Shown: piece by piece, positions 1-13,192 of the stretch
How the letters are laid out: every line of letters begins with the position of its first letter
How positions within the stretch are numbered: the stretch's first letter is position 1
From: Vespa crabro
Taxonomy: Eukaryota > Arthropoda > Insecta > Hymenoptera > Vespidae
Length of the DNA: 64,000 bases
Assembly (NCBI RefSeq): GCF_910589235.1
Contig: NC_060977.1
Location: forward strand, 814,501 to 878,500
Direction of reading: 5' to 3'
Program-made: the position numbers and the translations under genes
The notes under the pieces: generated by a model
The model's input: the letters and a program-made list of their open reading frames with translations, nothing else
Database searches by the model: none
Told to the model about the DNA's origin: nothing

Positions 1-1970
1 ACAGGTGGGTCCGAAGAGGGAAGCGAAACAACCTGTTGCAATCAAATTCATGCGGCTACCTGAACGAGGGGCGGAGGAGGAGAGGTAGGTGGCAGTTTTA
101 GCAGGATGTTCCTCCGTCGTTCGTGGCATAATCGGAGGGACGTGGACTTTGGGGGTCTACCTGAATGAGAGGAGGTTTAGGAAGAGAGTGAGAGAGCGCG
201 AGCGCGCGCGCGTAAAAGTGGAGTCTGCAAGAAAGCGAAGGCAAAAGGTGTCACGTGGACCCGCACGGATCCACGGGCACGCGTTCGTCCCGATTGTGTT
301 CGTCCCGAAAAAAGGCAAGGAACGGGGGAGAAAGAAAGAAAAAAAAAAAAAGCGAAAGGTCGGGGAAGTAGAGGAAAGAAAGCGTATCGCTTCTTCGTCG
401 TGACTCGTTGGGAAAAGGAGAGAGATCAAGAACGGACGGACGACCGGGGGGGGAGGAAGGAGGGAAGGAGAAAGAGAGGGAGCGAGGAAGCCCCGAATTT
501 AATTCCTGCTATTATTGAAATACGCGAGCCGCCACGTGCCGGCGGAAAGGACGGATCTTTCCGTTCTGCGGACCAACTTGGACCACGTGGAGAGGAAGGC
601 GCCTAACCCTCGGCTTCTTTCTCGTTTCTATTTTCTTCTCCTCTTCTTTCTTCTCATCGTCACGCAAAAATCAATGTCTGCCTCTGGCCACTTCTTCGAG
701 AATTATACATTACTTCAAGAATATTTTCGTTGGGAAGGATATAATAATTAATAAATAAAGATTTTAACGATAAGTAATATTTATTTAGATCTTACGTAAG
801 TCAGGAGCGAAAAGAGTTTTATCCTTATGACGATTTGATAACGAAAGCGAAACTCGTTGCGTTAAGACGTCGAGAGAGAATATATGCGAAGCCATCGGCG
901 TTCTCGGCGGAAAGAAAAATTGAGCCGCCGCCTCGAAGCGTGTTCCTGGAATTGAATCAAACAAGTGTTACCACCCCCTTCGAGAATAATATATCTTCCA
1001 ACGTACAGCGTGGGGACCGAGACGGATAGCTCCTTGGTCCGTTGGAGGGATATACCTGATCCCACCTAAAGATCTTCCGTAGATTCATGATATTCTTTTT
1101 CTCGGTGTCTGAAAAATGGCAAGTTTTTCGCGTCGTTGTTCGCGTTGTACAAAATTAACGCATAACGCAATCGTGCCCATAGAAAATTATTATATTTCGA
1201 AAGCGGCAAGGAACCCAGCTGGACTTTCCCCATTGAAGGCGAAATTGCCGAACGGCCGTAAAGTTGAAGAGAAAAAAAGTAAGAAAAGAAAAGGAATCTT
1301 TCGGCTTACTTATCATAAAGGGCCGAGATCCACCGTAGTAGTAACTGACAGGAGCGCTGCATAATGCATTCATATATGCGGGATCCCGTTGACAAGTATT
1401 ATCCTTTCACGCGATCGTTCCCAATCTGACAAACCAATTATTCGGCACTCAGCGCGGGACGAGCGAGGCCTACACGTATATGCATATACGTATATTTGAT
1501 CAATCGTGCGTCGGTGCGCGGCATAAGAATCGACGAAGAGGGGGGCGAAGAGGGGAAGGGTAGAGGCAAGAGAAGGAAAAAAGGAAAGGCTAAGAGGAGC
1601 CGTAAAAGTGGACGAAGAAGTAGAGTAAGAGGCGCGGGGGTGTTTCGAGAGTTATAATAGCACGAAACATAATCCCCGGGTAAATCTAACGAGTCCGAGA
1701 GAGCAGCGCCGTGGCTCGCTGATGGACGAGAGGGAGAGAGGAACACGGTCGGAGAACGAGAGTGGAGAGGAGGAGCGTTTTCTGGCCAAGAGACCGAGAC
1801 AAGGATGAAACGACCGGCTTGGATCGAGAAGAAAGAGATAGAGAGACAAGAGAAGAAGGATGGGAGAAGAAAACGAAGGTGGTTCGGCGCCTCTCCGATC
1901 ATTCTTCAGTCTAGCGCAACGACTCACCGGCATTTTTTGCCGCCCCGCCGAAGACGTTAAAATTGCTCTA
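1..1970. other. No supported gene; purine-rich low-complexity DNA
   Basis: GA-rich and poly(A)-interrupted sequence. Open frames here are Arg/Lys or Ser/Leu rich and are explained by the purine/pyrimidine bias. Confidence 0.5.
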
Positions 1971-2006
1971 ATGGCGGACCCAAAGAGAAAAGCCGTGCCC
2001 CGACAG
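1971..2006 (+). CDS. Candidate short first coding exon (MADPKRKAVPRQ)
   Basis: An ATG in a reasonable context (gctctaATGGCG) opens 12 codons, MADPKRKAVPRQ, ending at CAG|gtactt in phase 0. The same frame is open back to an ATG at 1860. It joins in phase to the 2471 segment across a 464-nt gap with a strong pyrimidine tract. The donor is weak (gtactt), and I do not recognise the protein. Confidence 0.25.
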
Positions 2007-2470
2007 GTACTTATCTTTTTTCCGACTTTGCCTTGTCTCCGTTCGTCCGAACCCTCTAACGTTTTCTTACTTATTCCATCGTACCTTTCCCACCTCCAAC
2101 TCACTCAGTCTCTATCTATCGATTTTCTTGAGCACCTTCTTCTTATCGATCACCAATTGCAATTAGTCGACTCGACTCAAACTCCTTTTATCTTGAATTT
2201 TTTCTTCAATAATTTTCACTCCTCCTCCCTCGAATGAATAACTCGTAACGCAACGAACGAGCGAGACGTTGCTCGCGACGAGCCGATCTCGCGTTGAACC
2301 GTGATAAGATTTAGCCAAGAGTAATTAATTATTCTCTTGTACTTGTTTCGAGATCGATTCCTTTTCTTTCCTTATATCTTTAATTAATGTATTCGATTAT
2401 AACGACCTGGCTTTTTTTTTCCTTTTTTTCTTTTTCTTTTTCTCTACCAAGAATATTTAACAATTCCAAG

Positions 2471-2542
2471 ATAGCCGAGCAAGTTGAGAGTTACTGGCCA
2501 AACTATAATCCAAAGACCGTCGTCATTATGTCTACATCGTGG
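2471..2542 (+). CDS. Candidate coding exon (IAEQVESYWPNYNPKTVVIM...)
   Basis: A long pyrimidine-rich tract (2409-2447) precedes acceptor caattccaag. The frame reads IAEQVESYWPNYNPKTVVIM then STSW, with composition unlike the Arg/Ser-rich noise elsewhere. A donor gtacac follows the Trp codon, or the frame may continue through VHEWKPLSRL to a stop at 2624-2626. An alternative acceptor at accaag would add IFNNSK. The family is not recognised. Confidence 0.35.
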
Positions 2543-3137
2543 GTACACGAGTGGAAGCCATTATCTCGTTTACGTCACGAAGACGTCGCTCGCGTTCGTG
2601 CCCGGTGCAATTCAGAAAATCACTAAGAAATAATAAGTCGGTAGTTGTCGGACTCTCTCCCTCTTCCTTCTATTTATCTCTCTGTCTCTCGAATCCGTTT
2701 CTTTCTATCCGGCCAATAGTAATTACGCACGGAACGTGTACAAACACACGGCTCTCTCGATCGTGTAGATACTCTTCGATCGGTCCGATCACGAGACTCC
2801 TTCGGATTCTCCTGAAATCCTTTCGGTGTTTGTATTACGGAAGGAACGTTATTGTCGATGTCATTATTATCATTCCTCTTCCCCGACGATTCGCTTCTCG
2901 ATTTCGTTCGTTATATTCGCTCTTCGTTCGAAACCGTACAATCTGTATATTTTATCAAGGTATAATTACGTTTCGATAAACTTCGAAATACCTATGATTA
3001 AACGATTAAATAAAAATAAAATGTTCGATCGAGATATTCCCACAGACCATATAAGCGTATTAGATGGCGCATGAGTTTTTACGAGACGACGGCAAGTTCG
3101 TAAGACGTAGGAAGGAGGAGGAGGAGGAGGGAGAGGA

Positions 3138-3173
<36 letters not shown>

Positions 3174-3341
3174 GAAGGAAGGAAGAAGCGAGAAAGAAAC
3201 TTGGCGCTCTCTAGGTGGTATAAGTGGGTCACTGTCGCTTTCAATTAGGCGCAAAACGGCGTGCGAGAAGAAGTAGCCTCTCCTTCGCACATTTGGCGGC
3301 GACATTTCAGACGAGCAAAAAGCGCCGACCCTCGCGGAGCA

Positions 3342-3379
<38 letters not shown>

Positions 3380-3554
3380 ATCTATCTATCTATCTTCCTC
3401 CATCTAGATGGGAGAAGAAAGAGAGGAAAGGAGGGAGGGCTCTCTTGGCGTTCGAAGCGAGTTAGGCCGGTATGCCTCGAGAACGAAACGTAGCCGAACT
3501 TTTGAGAAAGGTCGAACGACGAGCTTGCGAATCGACCTCTCCCCTCTTCTTCGC

Positions 3555-3556
<2 letters not shown>

Positions 3557-3606
<50 letters not shown>
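3557..3606. repeat. (CT)25 microsatellite
   Basis: An uninterrupted CT dinucleotide run of about 50 bases, one of the longest of several dozen CT/GA tracts in the window. Confidence 0.95.
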
Positions 3607-3611
<5 letters not shown>

Positions 3612-4093
3612 CCCTCCTCGCGTATATGCGATATCAAAGAGGATACTGGCCGTCTTTATGCTCGCGCGAGAAACCGGTTTCGACTCCCTTTCATCGAAAT
3701 ATTATATTTGTCGGCGGAGAACGCTTTGATCGATGCGATGTAAACCGACCTATTCGATATTTCCTATTATCGATATACTCTCGCGAGTAAGCTCCGCGAA
3801 AAAGAAGCCCCGTGATCTTCCTTTCTTCTGCGCGAAACCAAGTCAGGAAGAATAAGATGATGAAGAAGAAGAAGAAGAAGAGACGAAGAGAAGAAGAAGA
3901 AGTCACCTCTTTGTCTCTTTGTATATCTCGCGTAGCCAGAGATAGTCGCGATGAGATAAACTAACAGACTGGCTCGTTGTCAATTTTTCTCTCGAGACTC
4001 GGCCCATTCACGCTCATAATCGGAGGTTTATGAATACGAGGAATAATATCGTGGACGGTGAGATGCCGGAGGAGCCTGGCTAATTTTAGAAGC

Positions 4094-4129
<36 letters not shown>

Positions 4130-5650
4130 TACGACTCGATCGCGAGACTCCAACTTCTACGCGAGCTTCTTGGGTGGCGGATTTGCGAGAGCGAAACCAG
4201 TGCTTTCTTCTTCTTCTCCTCCTCCTCCTCTCTTTTCTTTTCCTTTTTGTTTCATTTTATATGCCTCTCCTTGGTATAAAACTCTTTTGTCGCCTCGACC
4301 TCGTGAAAAAAAAAAAAGAAAAAAAAACGCTCGATTTCTCGCTTGTTATTTCCGACGTTTTATTCATGGACACGACTATGCGTAGGAATTCGCACCGATT
4401 AGGAAATATTGTATTTACAATGAAACGATGTTCTAGGTATTAAAGTATTGATAATTTTTATTTGGTACTATACGAGAGTCTCGCGAACGTGATCCGTCTG
4501 CCCAAAGCGACAGGAAATGATTCAATGGTCTAGGAATGATTCCCTCCTCTCTTTTTCTAGTTGTTGACCCGAATCTCACGGTGTCTTCACATTTCGACAT
4601 TGAAATGTTTTTAATATCATATTTTCTCACGACCGTTCGACGTATTAAATAATTAAGTATAAAATATTCTTACTCGCGGAGAAGGAGGAAAAAAAGTGTA
4701 TTTTCCGAGTTTAACTCATAAAACGATGTTATATCTTGTCAATGTAAAGGAAGAGATAAGTCGCGCGTTTGCTCATTAACGTGCTCTCTCTCTCTCTCTC
4801 TCTCCCCCTCTCTCTCTCTCTCTCTGAGACTTCTCTTAGACAAATCCGTAGGACGCTCGATCTCGTTACTTCGGCCTGACGAAGCTCAGAATTTCATCGT
4901 GGAAATTAACGAACCGTCCTACTGCATCGAACAAAAAACATTTATATATAGCTTCCACTTTAGTTGTCGCGTCGAGCGTTACGATATTTGCTTTTCTCCT
5001 TGCATCTATCTACACGTAAATCCTTAATAAATCGTAGCGTAACTCTATGGAAAATCGAGCCAGGAACCTCGGAGGATCGATCCTCTCTAATGAGATTACA
5101 TCGCGTTAATCATCTTGCGTAGATATTCCCAAAGGATGTATATACGTACTTCAAGTTTACGATTTCATAGAGACCATTCCCACCTTGGGAATATAATTTC
5201 TATTCGCCCCGATAAACTTAGCTTCTCGTCGATTGTCTTCGATATATTCTATACTTCGCGATTATACAGCTCGCCTTCTCATTTCGTTGTAATTGAAAAA
5301 TCTGACAAAAGATGATTCCTCTGTTTCTTCGTTTTGAAAGGCAGATGTCAGCTGACGCGAAACATCACGCAGGAAAAAACACGAACAAAAGAAGAACTAC
5401 CATCGTCGCCATAACAGAGCGTAACTCAATTTGCAAATCTTGAAGGCAAAAAAGCAAAGTGACGAAGTAGGAGGACTGAGGAGGAAGAAGAAGTCGAGGA
5501 AGCTATGGAATGGAGGCGCCAGGGTACTCCAGATATACTCGATGGCCCGATGCCTCAACAAGTTGTATACATATAATCTGACCCAGATCCCGGGCTCTAA
5601 GTGAGGTCTAACACGAGGGAGAAAAGGGAAGGGGGAGTACGAAGGATGAG

Positions 5651-5684
<34 letters not shown>

Positions 5685-7217
5685 TCCGGAGGGTTCCTCG
5701 GAAGCAGACAAACAAAATATAACAGCGCGAGTTACATGGAAGGATCCCGCCGAGATGAGGGGTCTCTAGCTCTCCGTCTCTCTCTCTCTCTCTCTTTCTC
5801 TGTCTCTCCTTTGCTCCTTTCCTTCTCTCTTCCGTCTCCTTCGAGAAGACGGAAGGAGAAGAAGGAGAAGCAAAAGAAGAGGAGGAGGAGGGTGTACCCT
5901 CTTGAAGCATGAATGGATTACGAAGAGCCGTGTTCATTCATTCGCTCCTTAGCGGCCTAGAAACCCACAAAAAGTGTATCTCTCCTTCACGGCCCAGTGC
6001 CGTAGTCTATGGTCGTGGACGCGAGTCCCTCCTTACCTCCTCCCCGTCCTTTCGAAGCCATCCGTTCCGTCCTCTTCCTTCTCCTTCCTCCTCTTCTTCA
6101 CCTTATTCGACATTGCTATCGTGCGAATCGTCTTTTTTAACGAGTTCGACGATAACAAATGGAAAACGCGGAGATTACGAAAATACAATGAATCGTCGTT
6201 GCCTTTGGTAACGCATCGATTCGACGCCTTTAGACTTGATTTTTTCGTCAGGGAATTTCAAGGTCAATGGTGAGAAGCTTCACCAAGACAAGTCTCGCTA
6301 GAATAAAGAAGGAGACGAAACGAAAGTAAGTATAAATCGATAAAGGAAGAGTAGTCGTTGATTTCGAGACACATCGTGGCCTCGAAGAGCGAGAGCTTGA
6401 CCCGACGACTCGCTTTCCATCGATAAACTTCGTGGGATTATCCAGTACGAGAAACCCCTTATATTTACGATATAACTATAGCCCACGTCTCTATAAGAGG
6501 ATTTTCGACGTTACCGCCCGAAAACATTTGAGAAAAGTCTCGTAAGATTTTATCCCGATATTCCGTTTGTTCCGTTGTTCGAGAAAAAAAGAAAATATAG
6601 GAAAAAGAAGTTAGCTCGTCGAGAGCGAACCGAGGATAACGGGAATTCATTAGTCGAGGTGACGATCGTTCTTTTTTGCACCTGTCCCTTAATTAAAGAT
6701 CTATCGTACTCACCGAGGATTCATCTCGGTCGATAGACAACGACGACGAGAGACAGCTCGTCGTTACTTACCTCGAACGCTTATGATTCATTTTTGTGAG
6801 AGCGAGAGCGTATCGACTGGTCGATTGTAAGCACCTCGGCAACGTGTTTTATCGGCGCGTTGATCGCGCCAGGTTACCAGTCAGCTTCATTCTTTTTTTC
6901 TCCTCTCTCTCTCTCTCTGTCTCTCTCTCTCTTTCTCTCTCTCGCCCCTCCCCCCTCCATCCGATCTCCTTCCCTCCATCTCTTTCCTTAGCGTAGCCCG
7001 AAGAACTGCATTCCATCGATTTCCGCTCTAGTCGGCCAATCCTGGCCCACCTTTAGCCGAGTCCGGCCAACCGGCTGCACGTCGACTTGCCTAAAGTTCC
7101 CGTGAGTAGGGCCGCCGCGATTGTGTGTTTAGCGTTCGTGCCACGTAAATCAGACATTGTTAAACAGTGCTGCTCAACCTGACGCTCGCTCGATCGAAAC
7201 GAGAACCGAACGAAACA

Positions 7218-7228
7218 GAAAGAGAGAC

Positions 7229-7284
<56 letters not shown>
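7218..7284. repeat. (GA)n microsatellite
   Basis: A near-perfect GA repeat of about 67 bases with one or two A interruptions at its left end. Confidence 0.95.
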
Positions 7285-7285
<1 letters not shown>

Positions 7286-9427
7286 CATAAGAAAAGGCGC
7301 CTACGAATTCGGAAGACCCTCTATCCTTCGTACCACTTGGCAAGAATTTATGACCTCCGGTTTGATTCGCTCTTGAGTCATCGACGTCGTCGATTAAGAA
7401 TATTCAAAGACGATCGATCGATCGACTCGTCATTGCTTCGGATTCAAAATCGAGATAAGATCGAGACGAACGATTGCGTTGAGCACACGGTTCCCAGACT
7501 CGACCAATTAATTCGGCAAACCGGCAATTAGCGAAATTATTAATATAAATCGTAATGAAGCTAAATCAGCGGTGATAGAATCCTTCCTGTGCGGTCGACG
7601 GTGGGCTTATTGTGGGTCTCCTTGTGGTGTACCGTTTAATAATCGGCAGCGTCTTTTAAATTGTATGTCAATTGGTAGAGGTAATGAAATTCGACGAGGA
7701 ACGTACGAGAGAACGTCGAAAAGTAAGTTCGTTAGCATCCTTCGAGAATTCGTCGCGTATACGCTCGAACGCGAATCGTTAAAATTCTTAGCTCGGTAAG
7801 CGCGCCTGCTTCGTACGGATGTACGAAGAAGAGAGAGACTCCTTGGACGTTGACGTTTTCTCATTGCCAAGGGATAATTCGTTTTTCGCGAAGCGATGAA
7901 AATATTCGTGCGTTCGAGGGTAGGAGGATTCTTAATTAAAAAAATCAAATTCCAGGTGCGAACTCATTAAAAGACTTTTTTTTTTTTTTTTTATTAAAAA
8001 TCGTCAACTCGCGAAGACGTCCGTGCAATAAAGGATTATTAACGCATGTATCGCGAACGAGAACGATGCTCAAGGAACGTTTCGGATTCTTTTCTTATAT
8101 TAAGAAGAGAGAAAATAAAAAGGGCGTCGTAGAAGAGAAAAAGGATTATAAGGAGAAAAGGATAAGTCAAAAGGAGAAGCGCATTTACGCAAACGGAATA
8201 TTAATGAAATATTCTAGGACGGCAAGAAAATGGTAATACGATTCAAAAGAAATCCCTCGTCGACCGATGCTCCGAAAAGAGTACGAACGTGAAAGTTCGT
8301 TAAAGCGCGTAATTAACTCTCGGTTATGTTTTTTGCAAAATTTTTGATAAAGCTTCGACATCGAGCGTAAGTATTATATAAGTATACGAGTATTACTCGG
8401 ACGTCGTACTAGGACAGTTAAAATTCATTAACGCTCTTAATTACGCTCGATGACTCTTTCGGAGTAGCTACGTCGTCGTCGTCGTCGTCTCTCTTCCACT
8501 TTCCAAGCGTATTTCGCGAAATTCTCTCTCTCTCTCTCTCTCTCTCTTTTTCTCTCTCTCTATCTTTTCGACTTTGCTTCTTGGCCGATCGGTTAGCGAC
8601 GATAATGGGTCTGCCAACGACGACGCGAGTAATTGCCGGAAAGGAAGACCGGATACGGTACGGGGAACAAGAGATGGGGGAGTGAGGCACGAAGATGCAA
8701 AGAACATTGAACGGCGGAGCATCGTCGTCTTTAACGAACAGTCGAGACCACGCACAACTAAAATTATAGTCTCGTTAGATCGCATCGCAAGTTCCGCACA
8801 GGAAATTCCTCAAAATGAAAAGGAAATTTGTCGGACGGCACAAACGTTACTTTCCGATCGTTTCTCAAAATTCGAACGGATAAGATATAACTCGAGGCGT
8901 TATTTTTGGTCGATCGAGTAATCGATTTTCACTCAATTTTCTTAGCTTCTCGAAAATCAAATCGTTAAAGTATAATCCGCTTGTCGAATCATAAAAGAAA
9001 AGGAAAAAGATTAGACGATACGTATCCGCGAATTCCGAAGAGAGTTAAGGTCGTTCGACGATCATAAAGCCGCTCGAAGGAGGCTCGAATTCATCCCGAG
9101 TCACACAGGGGAAGTCATCGAGTTCGTTTTCCACTTGGCTACCGGGACCTCTGGAGATTGATGGAACCGAGAAATTGAAATCCCCCACCCGAACTTACTT
9201 GGGCTAAGCTCGAACGGAGGCGAGCTGTAGAATTTCTTCGGGACTCATCGATCGCCTTGAAATAACGCGGTGAAATGACGGTGAAACGGAAATCCGAAAG
9301 GAGAGCGAACCGTTTATCGAGCAATTTAAGATGACAACTCGATTGCGACTTTTCGATGCATACCGAGTCAAGGCCGTCGCGTCGACCCCGTTTCAATCGG
9401 GAATCCTTCCAATTATTATCCATAACG

Positions 9428-9469
<42 letters not shown>

Positions 9470-9530
9470 CTTTCAGAGAGGGTCTAAATTCGAAGAATCT
9501 TTTTAGATAAAAAATAGTGCGCGTCTGGGC

Positions 9531-9564
<34 letters not shown>

Positions 9565-9746
9565 GAGAGAAGGCGCCGCGAAATTGGCAGCTTAATAAAA
9601 GAAGCGACGGTGAATCGGCTGCAGTTGATCGATTCGAAACTGCACTTTCATCGTGATAACGATCGCTCATCAAGCGTACACCTAGTATTTCTTTTATCTT
9701 ACCGATTCTTCTTCTTCTTCTTCTCCGTTGGTCAATATCTCTCTCT

Positions 9747-9794
<48 letters not shown>

Positions 9795-11921
9795 CGCTCG
9801 GTGATACCCGTTTTAAGGCGCTAGGCGCGTCCTTCCTTTCTTTCGTGTTTTACATTCTTCGTAGCCGATGTTGTATTTTTAATCGAGAGGGAGGGCGGGC
9901 GGGCGGTGGGGGGAAGGGGGGAAGGGGGCGCAAAAGGAGCTCTCTCCGTTTATTTCGTTCTTTTCCTTTTCCTCTCGTCTCCTCGAAAAAAAAAAAGAAT
10001 CTTGTTATTACGAACGTCGGCTACGTATACGAATGTCCGCGTATACGCGTTAAAACGATCCAACTATCGCATTTTTTTAATCACCGAGCAGACGAGCCAA
10101 TTCGCCGCGCGGACACGCAACCGCTTTAAGAGCAAAATTAATTGTCGTAAAAATGTCAGAAATTTGGCGTACACGTTGGAAACGTTAAAGGTCGTTCCCT
10201 CGAGCCGTTCACGGGCGTCGATTCTTCGAATCGACGAAATTAATCGGGCTGTCCGGCTTAATCGAAGCCTCCTCGTTCACGAACGCGATGCTCGATCGGT
10301 AAGTCCACTTAGGGGACGACGAGTATAACAGTATATCCGATATCTTAATTCCAAAGTATCGCTCGTCTTGCACGTTCGAGCTCGATGGAAAAAGTCGAGG
10401 GATCGAAATCGTCTACGAGAACAATTTTTGAAGCGTGAATATAAAAACCTCATTTAGATAGGACATTATCAATTTAATTTGGTTTTGATAAACGAATAAT
10501 GGAATTAATGGAATCGTTCCGAAAGAGATATCGAAGCGAATACACTTACTTACATGGGATTTCATTTTTCAGAAGCAGGACTCGTAGCAATGATTAAGAC
10601 GCGCAGCGAAAAAAGACGAGGATGGATATTATCGGAAAACATCCGAGGCGATGTAACCAACGTCGAAAGGAAAGGAAACAAAAAAAAAAAAAAAAAGTAG
10701 AAAAAAGCACAATACGAACAACGAGCTCGTCTCGAAAAGAGACTTTAAAACAAGAGAAGCGCGTTCATCTTTTATTCTTTTTCCCGGTACAGTAATCAAC
10801 ATACCAATTTGCAATCTCTACAATAGCGTCTCATCGTCTTCCATTTGCGTCTCTTTTTTCTCTTTTTACATCGATATCTTGGAGCGAGACGGAGACGGAG
10901 ACGGAGAGAGAGAGAGAGAGAGAGATATATAGAAAAGAAGGTGGACGGGGAGAAGAGAAAAAAGAAGGAAAGAAAAAAGGAAGCGTAAGACATCGTAGCC
11001 TCATCAACGGCGCACAAAGTCTCCTTTGTCTTTCGTTCTCTCGCAGATCTTCGTCGAAAGTCATTTGTGGATACTCGTTCGCGCGTTTTTGCGCGTCTCA
11101 ATCGAGTAAACACGTTAATCGATGGCGGCGCAAAGTAAAGGGGGTTGGTTGGTAGCGGAGCAAGCAAACTGCAAAGATGACGAGAAAGAAGATTTACGGA
11201 AGGAGGAAGGAAGGAAGGAAGGAAGGAAGCAAAGAAAGAGCTCGGACGTAAGGCGTATCGATGGAAAATAAAAGATAAAGCGAAAAGAGAAAATAATCTA
11301 ATCAGCTTTGTCGGCAATGAAGGAACTAATCGATAAAATAGAACGATATTGTATAGTCCATTGCCAGGGTAAAATCAAACTCTCATTCGTAATAACCGAA
11401 ACGATGGGAAGAGAAGCGAAACGCGTTTTTATCTCGCGATAAAGTTTATATTTTTATTGAGGCTCGTGAAAAATATGGTCCACGATGCAAACTAGATACC
11501 TATTCGCATACTCATTATAACTGCAGCCGGACGCAACAATGTTAACGTCCCTCTTTCACAAAGGAGATGTGTTCTAACTTTGAATTTTATCCGTTGAAAA
11601 ATAAAAAGGGAAAAAAAAGGGGGGAATAAACGCTAACCTGACGTTATTCGAACGAGCGCGGTATGCAAATAACGCGTAATATGATCGCAAATATACGAAT
11701 TTCGCGGGAAACGGCTCGTAGCGGGTGTAAACTTCTCGGGTTTTCTACAAACGCGCGTTTATCGGAAACAAGAAGAGAGGAGAAAAAAAAGAAAAAAAAA
11801 AAAAAAAAGAAAAGAGACGACGGCAGCAACGGGAAGAGAACGGGAAGGAGGAGGTCGATCCTCCTCGCAGGATCCGCGACGAAATCGGCGGTTGGAAACG
11901 GCCATGAACCATTTTCGCCCT

Positions 11922-11925
11922 TAGA

Positions 11926-11980
<55 letters not shown>
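11922..11980. repeat. (GA)n microsatellite
   Basis: A GA run of about 59 bases with one C interruption. A second short GA run follows at 12017-12034. Confidence 0.95.
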
Positions 11981-11981
<1 letters not shown>

Positions 11982-12216
11982 AGCGTACACAGCACAGACA
12001 GAATAAAAATGCGACGAGAGAGAGAGAGAGAGAGGGAGTGGAGGTGGGGAGAAGGGAGAACCGGCCAACTTCTCTCACCCGGTTTGGGCTGGCTCGGCCT
12101 TCCAAGGGGCCAAGCTAGACGCGCGATTCTCATCTTGCGCTGGTCCACCGGGAGAAAAGGAACCTCTCGTACGATCCTACGCGCTTCTCTTTTCCTCCTC
12201 CTCTTCTTCTTTCTTT

Positions 12217-12247
<31 letters not shown>

Positions 12248-12746
12248 TCCTCCTCCACCTCCTTGTTCCTCTTCTGATTCTTTCTTTGGACGACGAGAGA
12301 GAGCCGAAGGACGACGAGAAAGAGCCTAACGGCGCTTCTACTTCGCCGTCCGCTTGCTGGCGATTTATTAGACGATCTAATTAATAGGCTGCGCGCGTGC
12401 GCGAGTGTGCGTTTCTCTCCTCCTCCTCCTCCTCCTCCTTCTCTTCGGAGAAATCGAACTGGCGATTGCGATTTATTGCCCTCCGGGAGATTCCGAATTT
12501 CGTTATTCGCACGAGAAACGGTCCTTTTATTGTTGCCAAAGATTCTACCGAAACTCCTCTATACTTTCTCTTCTTTCTCTTTTGCTATTCTATAAACGCA
12601 CGTCGATGGAAACTTTAGGACAATAGAGAGAGAATTTCATATAGAAAAACTTTCACATATTTTCGCCATCGATTCTTTTATCCATCTATCGGAACCACGA
12701 CTAAGCGGTTAGAAACGCTAATCTTAACGATTTAGCTAGACGTCTC

Positions 12747-13192
12747 TCAACGTCCTTCGTCCCTCGTTTCAGCTTTGAGACTTATGTCACGAGACGTCAG
12801 GCGCACGCTGTTGCAATTCAACGTGAAATCTAAAGCTACGTTCACACCGGTGCAACAACCCTCCTCCCGAACAAACTCATCTCCCTTTCCAACCACCCCG
12901 CTCGTCGTCGTTCTCTCCCGAATATTCTTTCCGTTTGTCCCTTGAGATCTTCTATCCTTTTTTCCAGTCTCCTTGTTCTCCTCCCCGTTGCATCGTCCTG
13001 CTCGTCCGTGATACTTCATCGCGATTCTTATCGTGTGGGTCACCACCGGGCTTGGGCTCCTCGACGACGCGCTCGTAACTTCCGTCTTCTTTCTTACGTT
13101 GATACGCAACTTCCCTGGGATTTCGGAACAGATGCAATCCTCGACATCTCGAAAGTCTTCTTCCACCGACGGCATCTCGTTCTCTCCTTCCT
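12747..13192 (-). CDS. Candidate terminal exon of the unidentified minus-strand gene, possibly frameshifted
   Basis: The acceptor gtgaattccag is followed by AG, which completes a CAG or GAG codon from the previous exon. The frame reads EGENEMPSVEEDFRDVEDCI and continues open for about 148 codons to a stop at 12749-12747. The most protein-like reading switches frame part way: YQRKKEDGSYERVVEEPKPG in the second frame, then a heptad-rich RRLEKRIEDLKGQTERIF in the third. This suggests assembly indels, a decaying gene, or chance. A donor AAC|gtaaga at 13098 could instead end the exon early. Confidence 0.4.

Larger units (their letters stand above)
2543..12746. other. Intergenic or intronic DNA with many microsatellites; no firm gene
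   Basis: Dense CT/GA tracts (3342-3395, 3557-3606, 4098-4126, 4786-4826, 5656-5682, 7218-7284, 8524-8562, 9430-9466, 9534-9571, 9739-9791, 11922-11980), a poly(T) at 7975-7992, a G-quadruplex cluster (9889-9928), and (TTC)n/(TCC)n near 12197-12256. A plus-strand splice-bounded open frame at 10092-10298 is noted in the findings. Confidence 0.5.

Noticed and set aside
8574..8921. 115-codon plus-strand open frame
   Set aside because: No splice sites or start context, and the opposite strand is equally open. The Arg/Ser-rich composition is typical of CpG-rich noncoding DNA here.
9139..9423. Minus-strand frame ending at a consensus donor (CCCAA|gtaagt near 9195)
   Set aside because: No acceptor or pyrimidine tract upstream, and two overlapping frames are equally open. 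Not enough to call an exon.
10548..10600. Minus-strand gtaagtaag donor near 10551
   Set aside because: Upstream sequence on that strand has stops in all frames and no acceptor at a sensible distance.
11663..12148. Long frames (up to 153 codons) around 11.7-12.1 kb
   Set aside because: Generated by the GA microsatellite and poly(A) tract, reading as RE or SL repeats.
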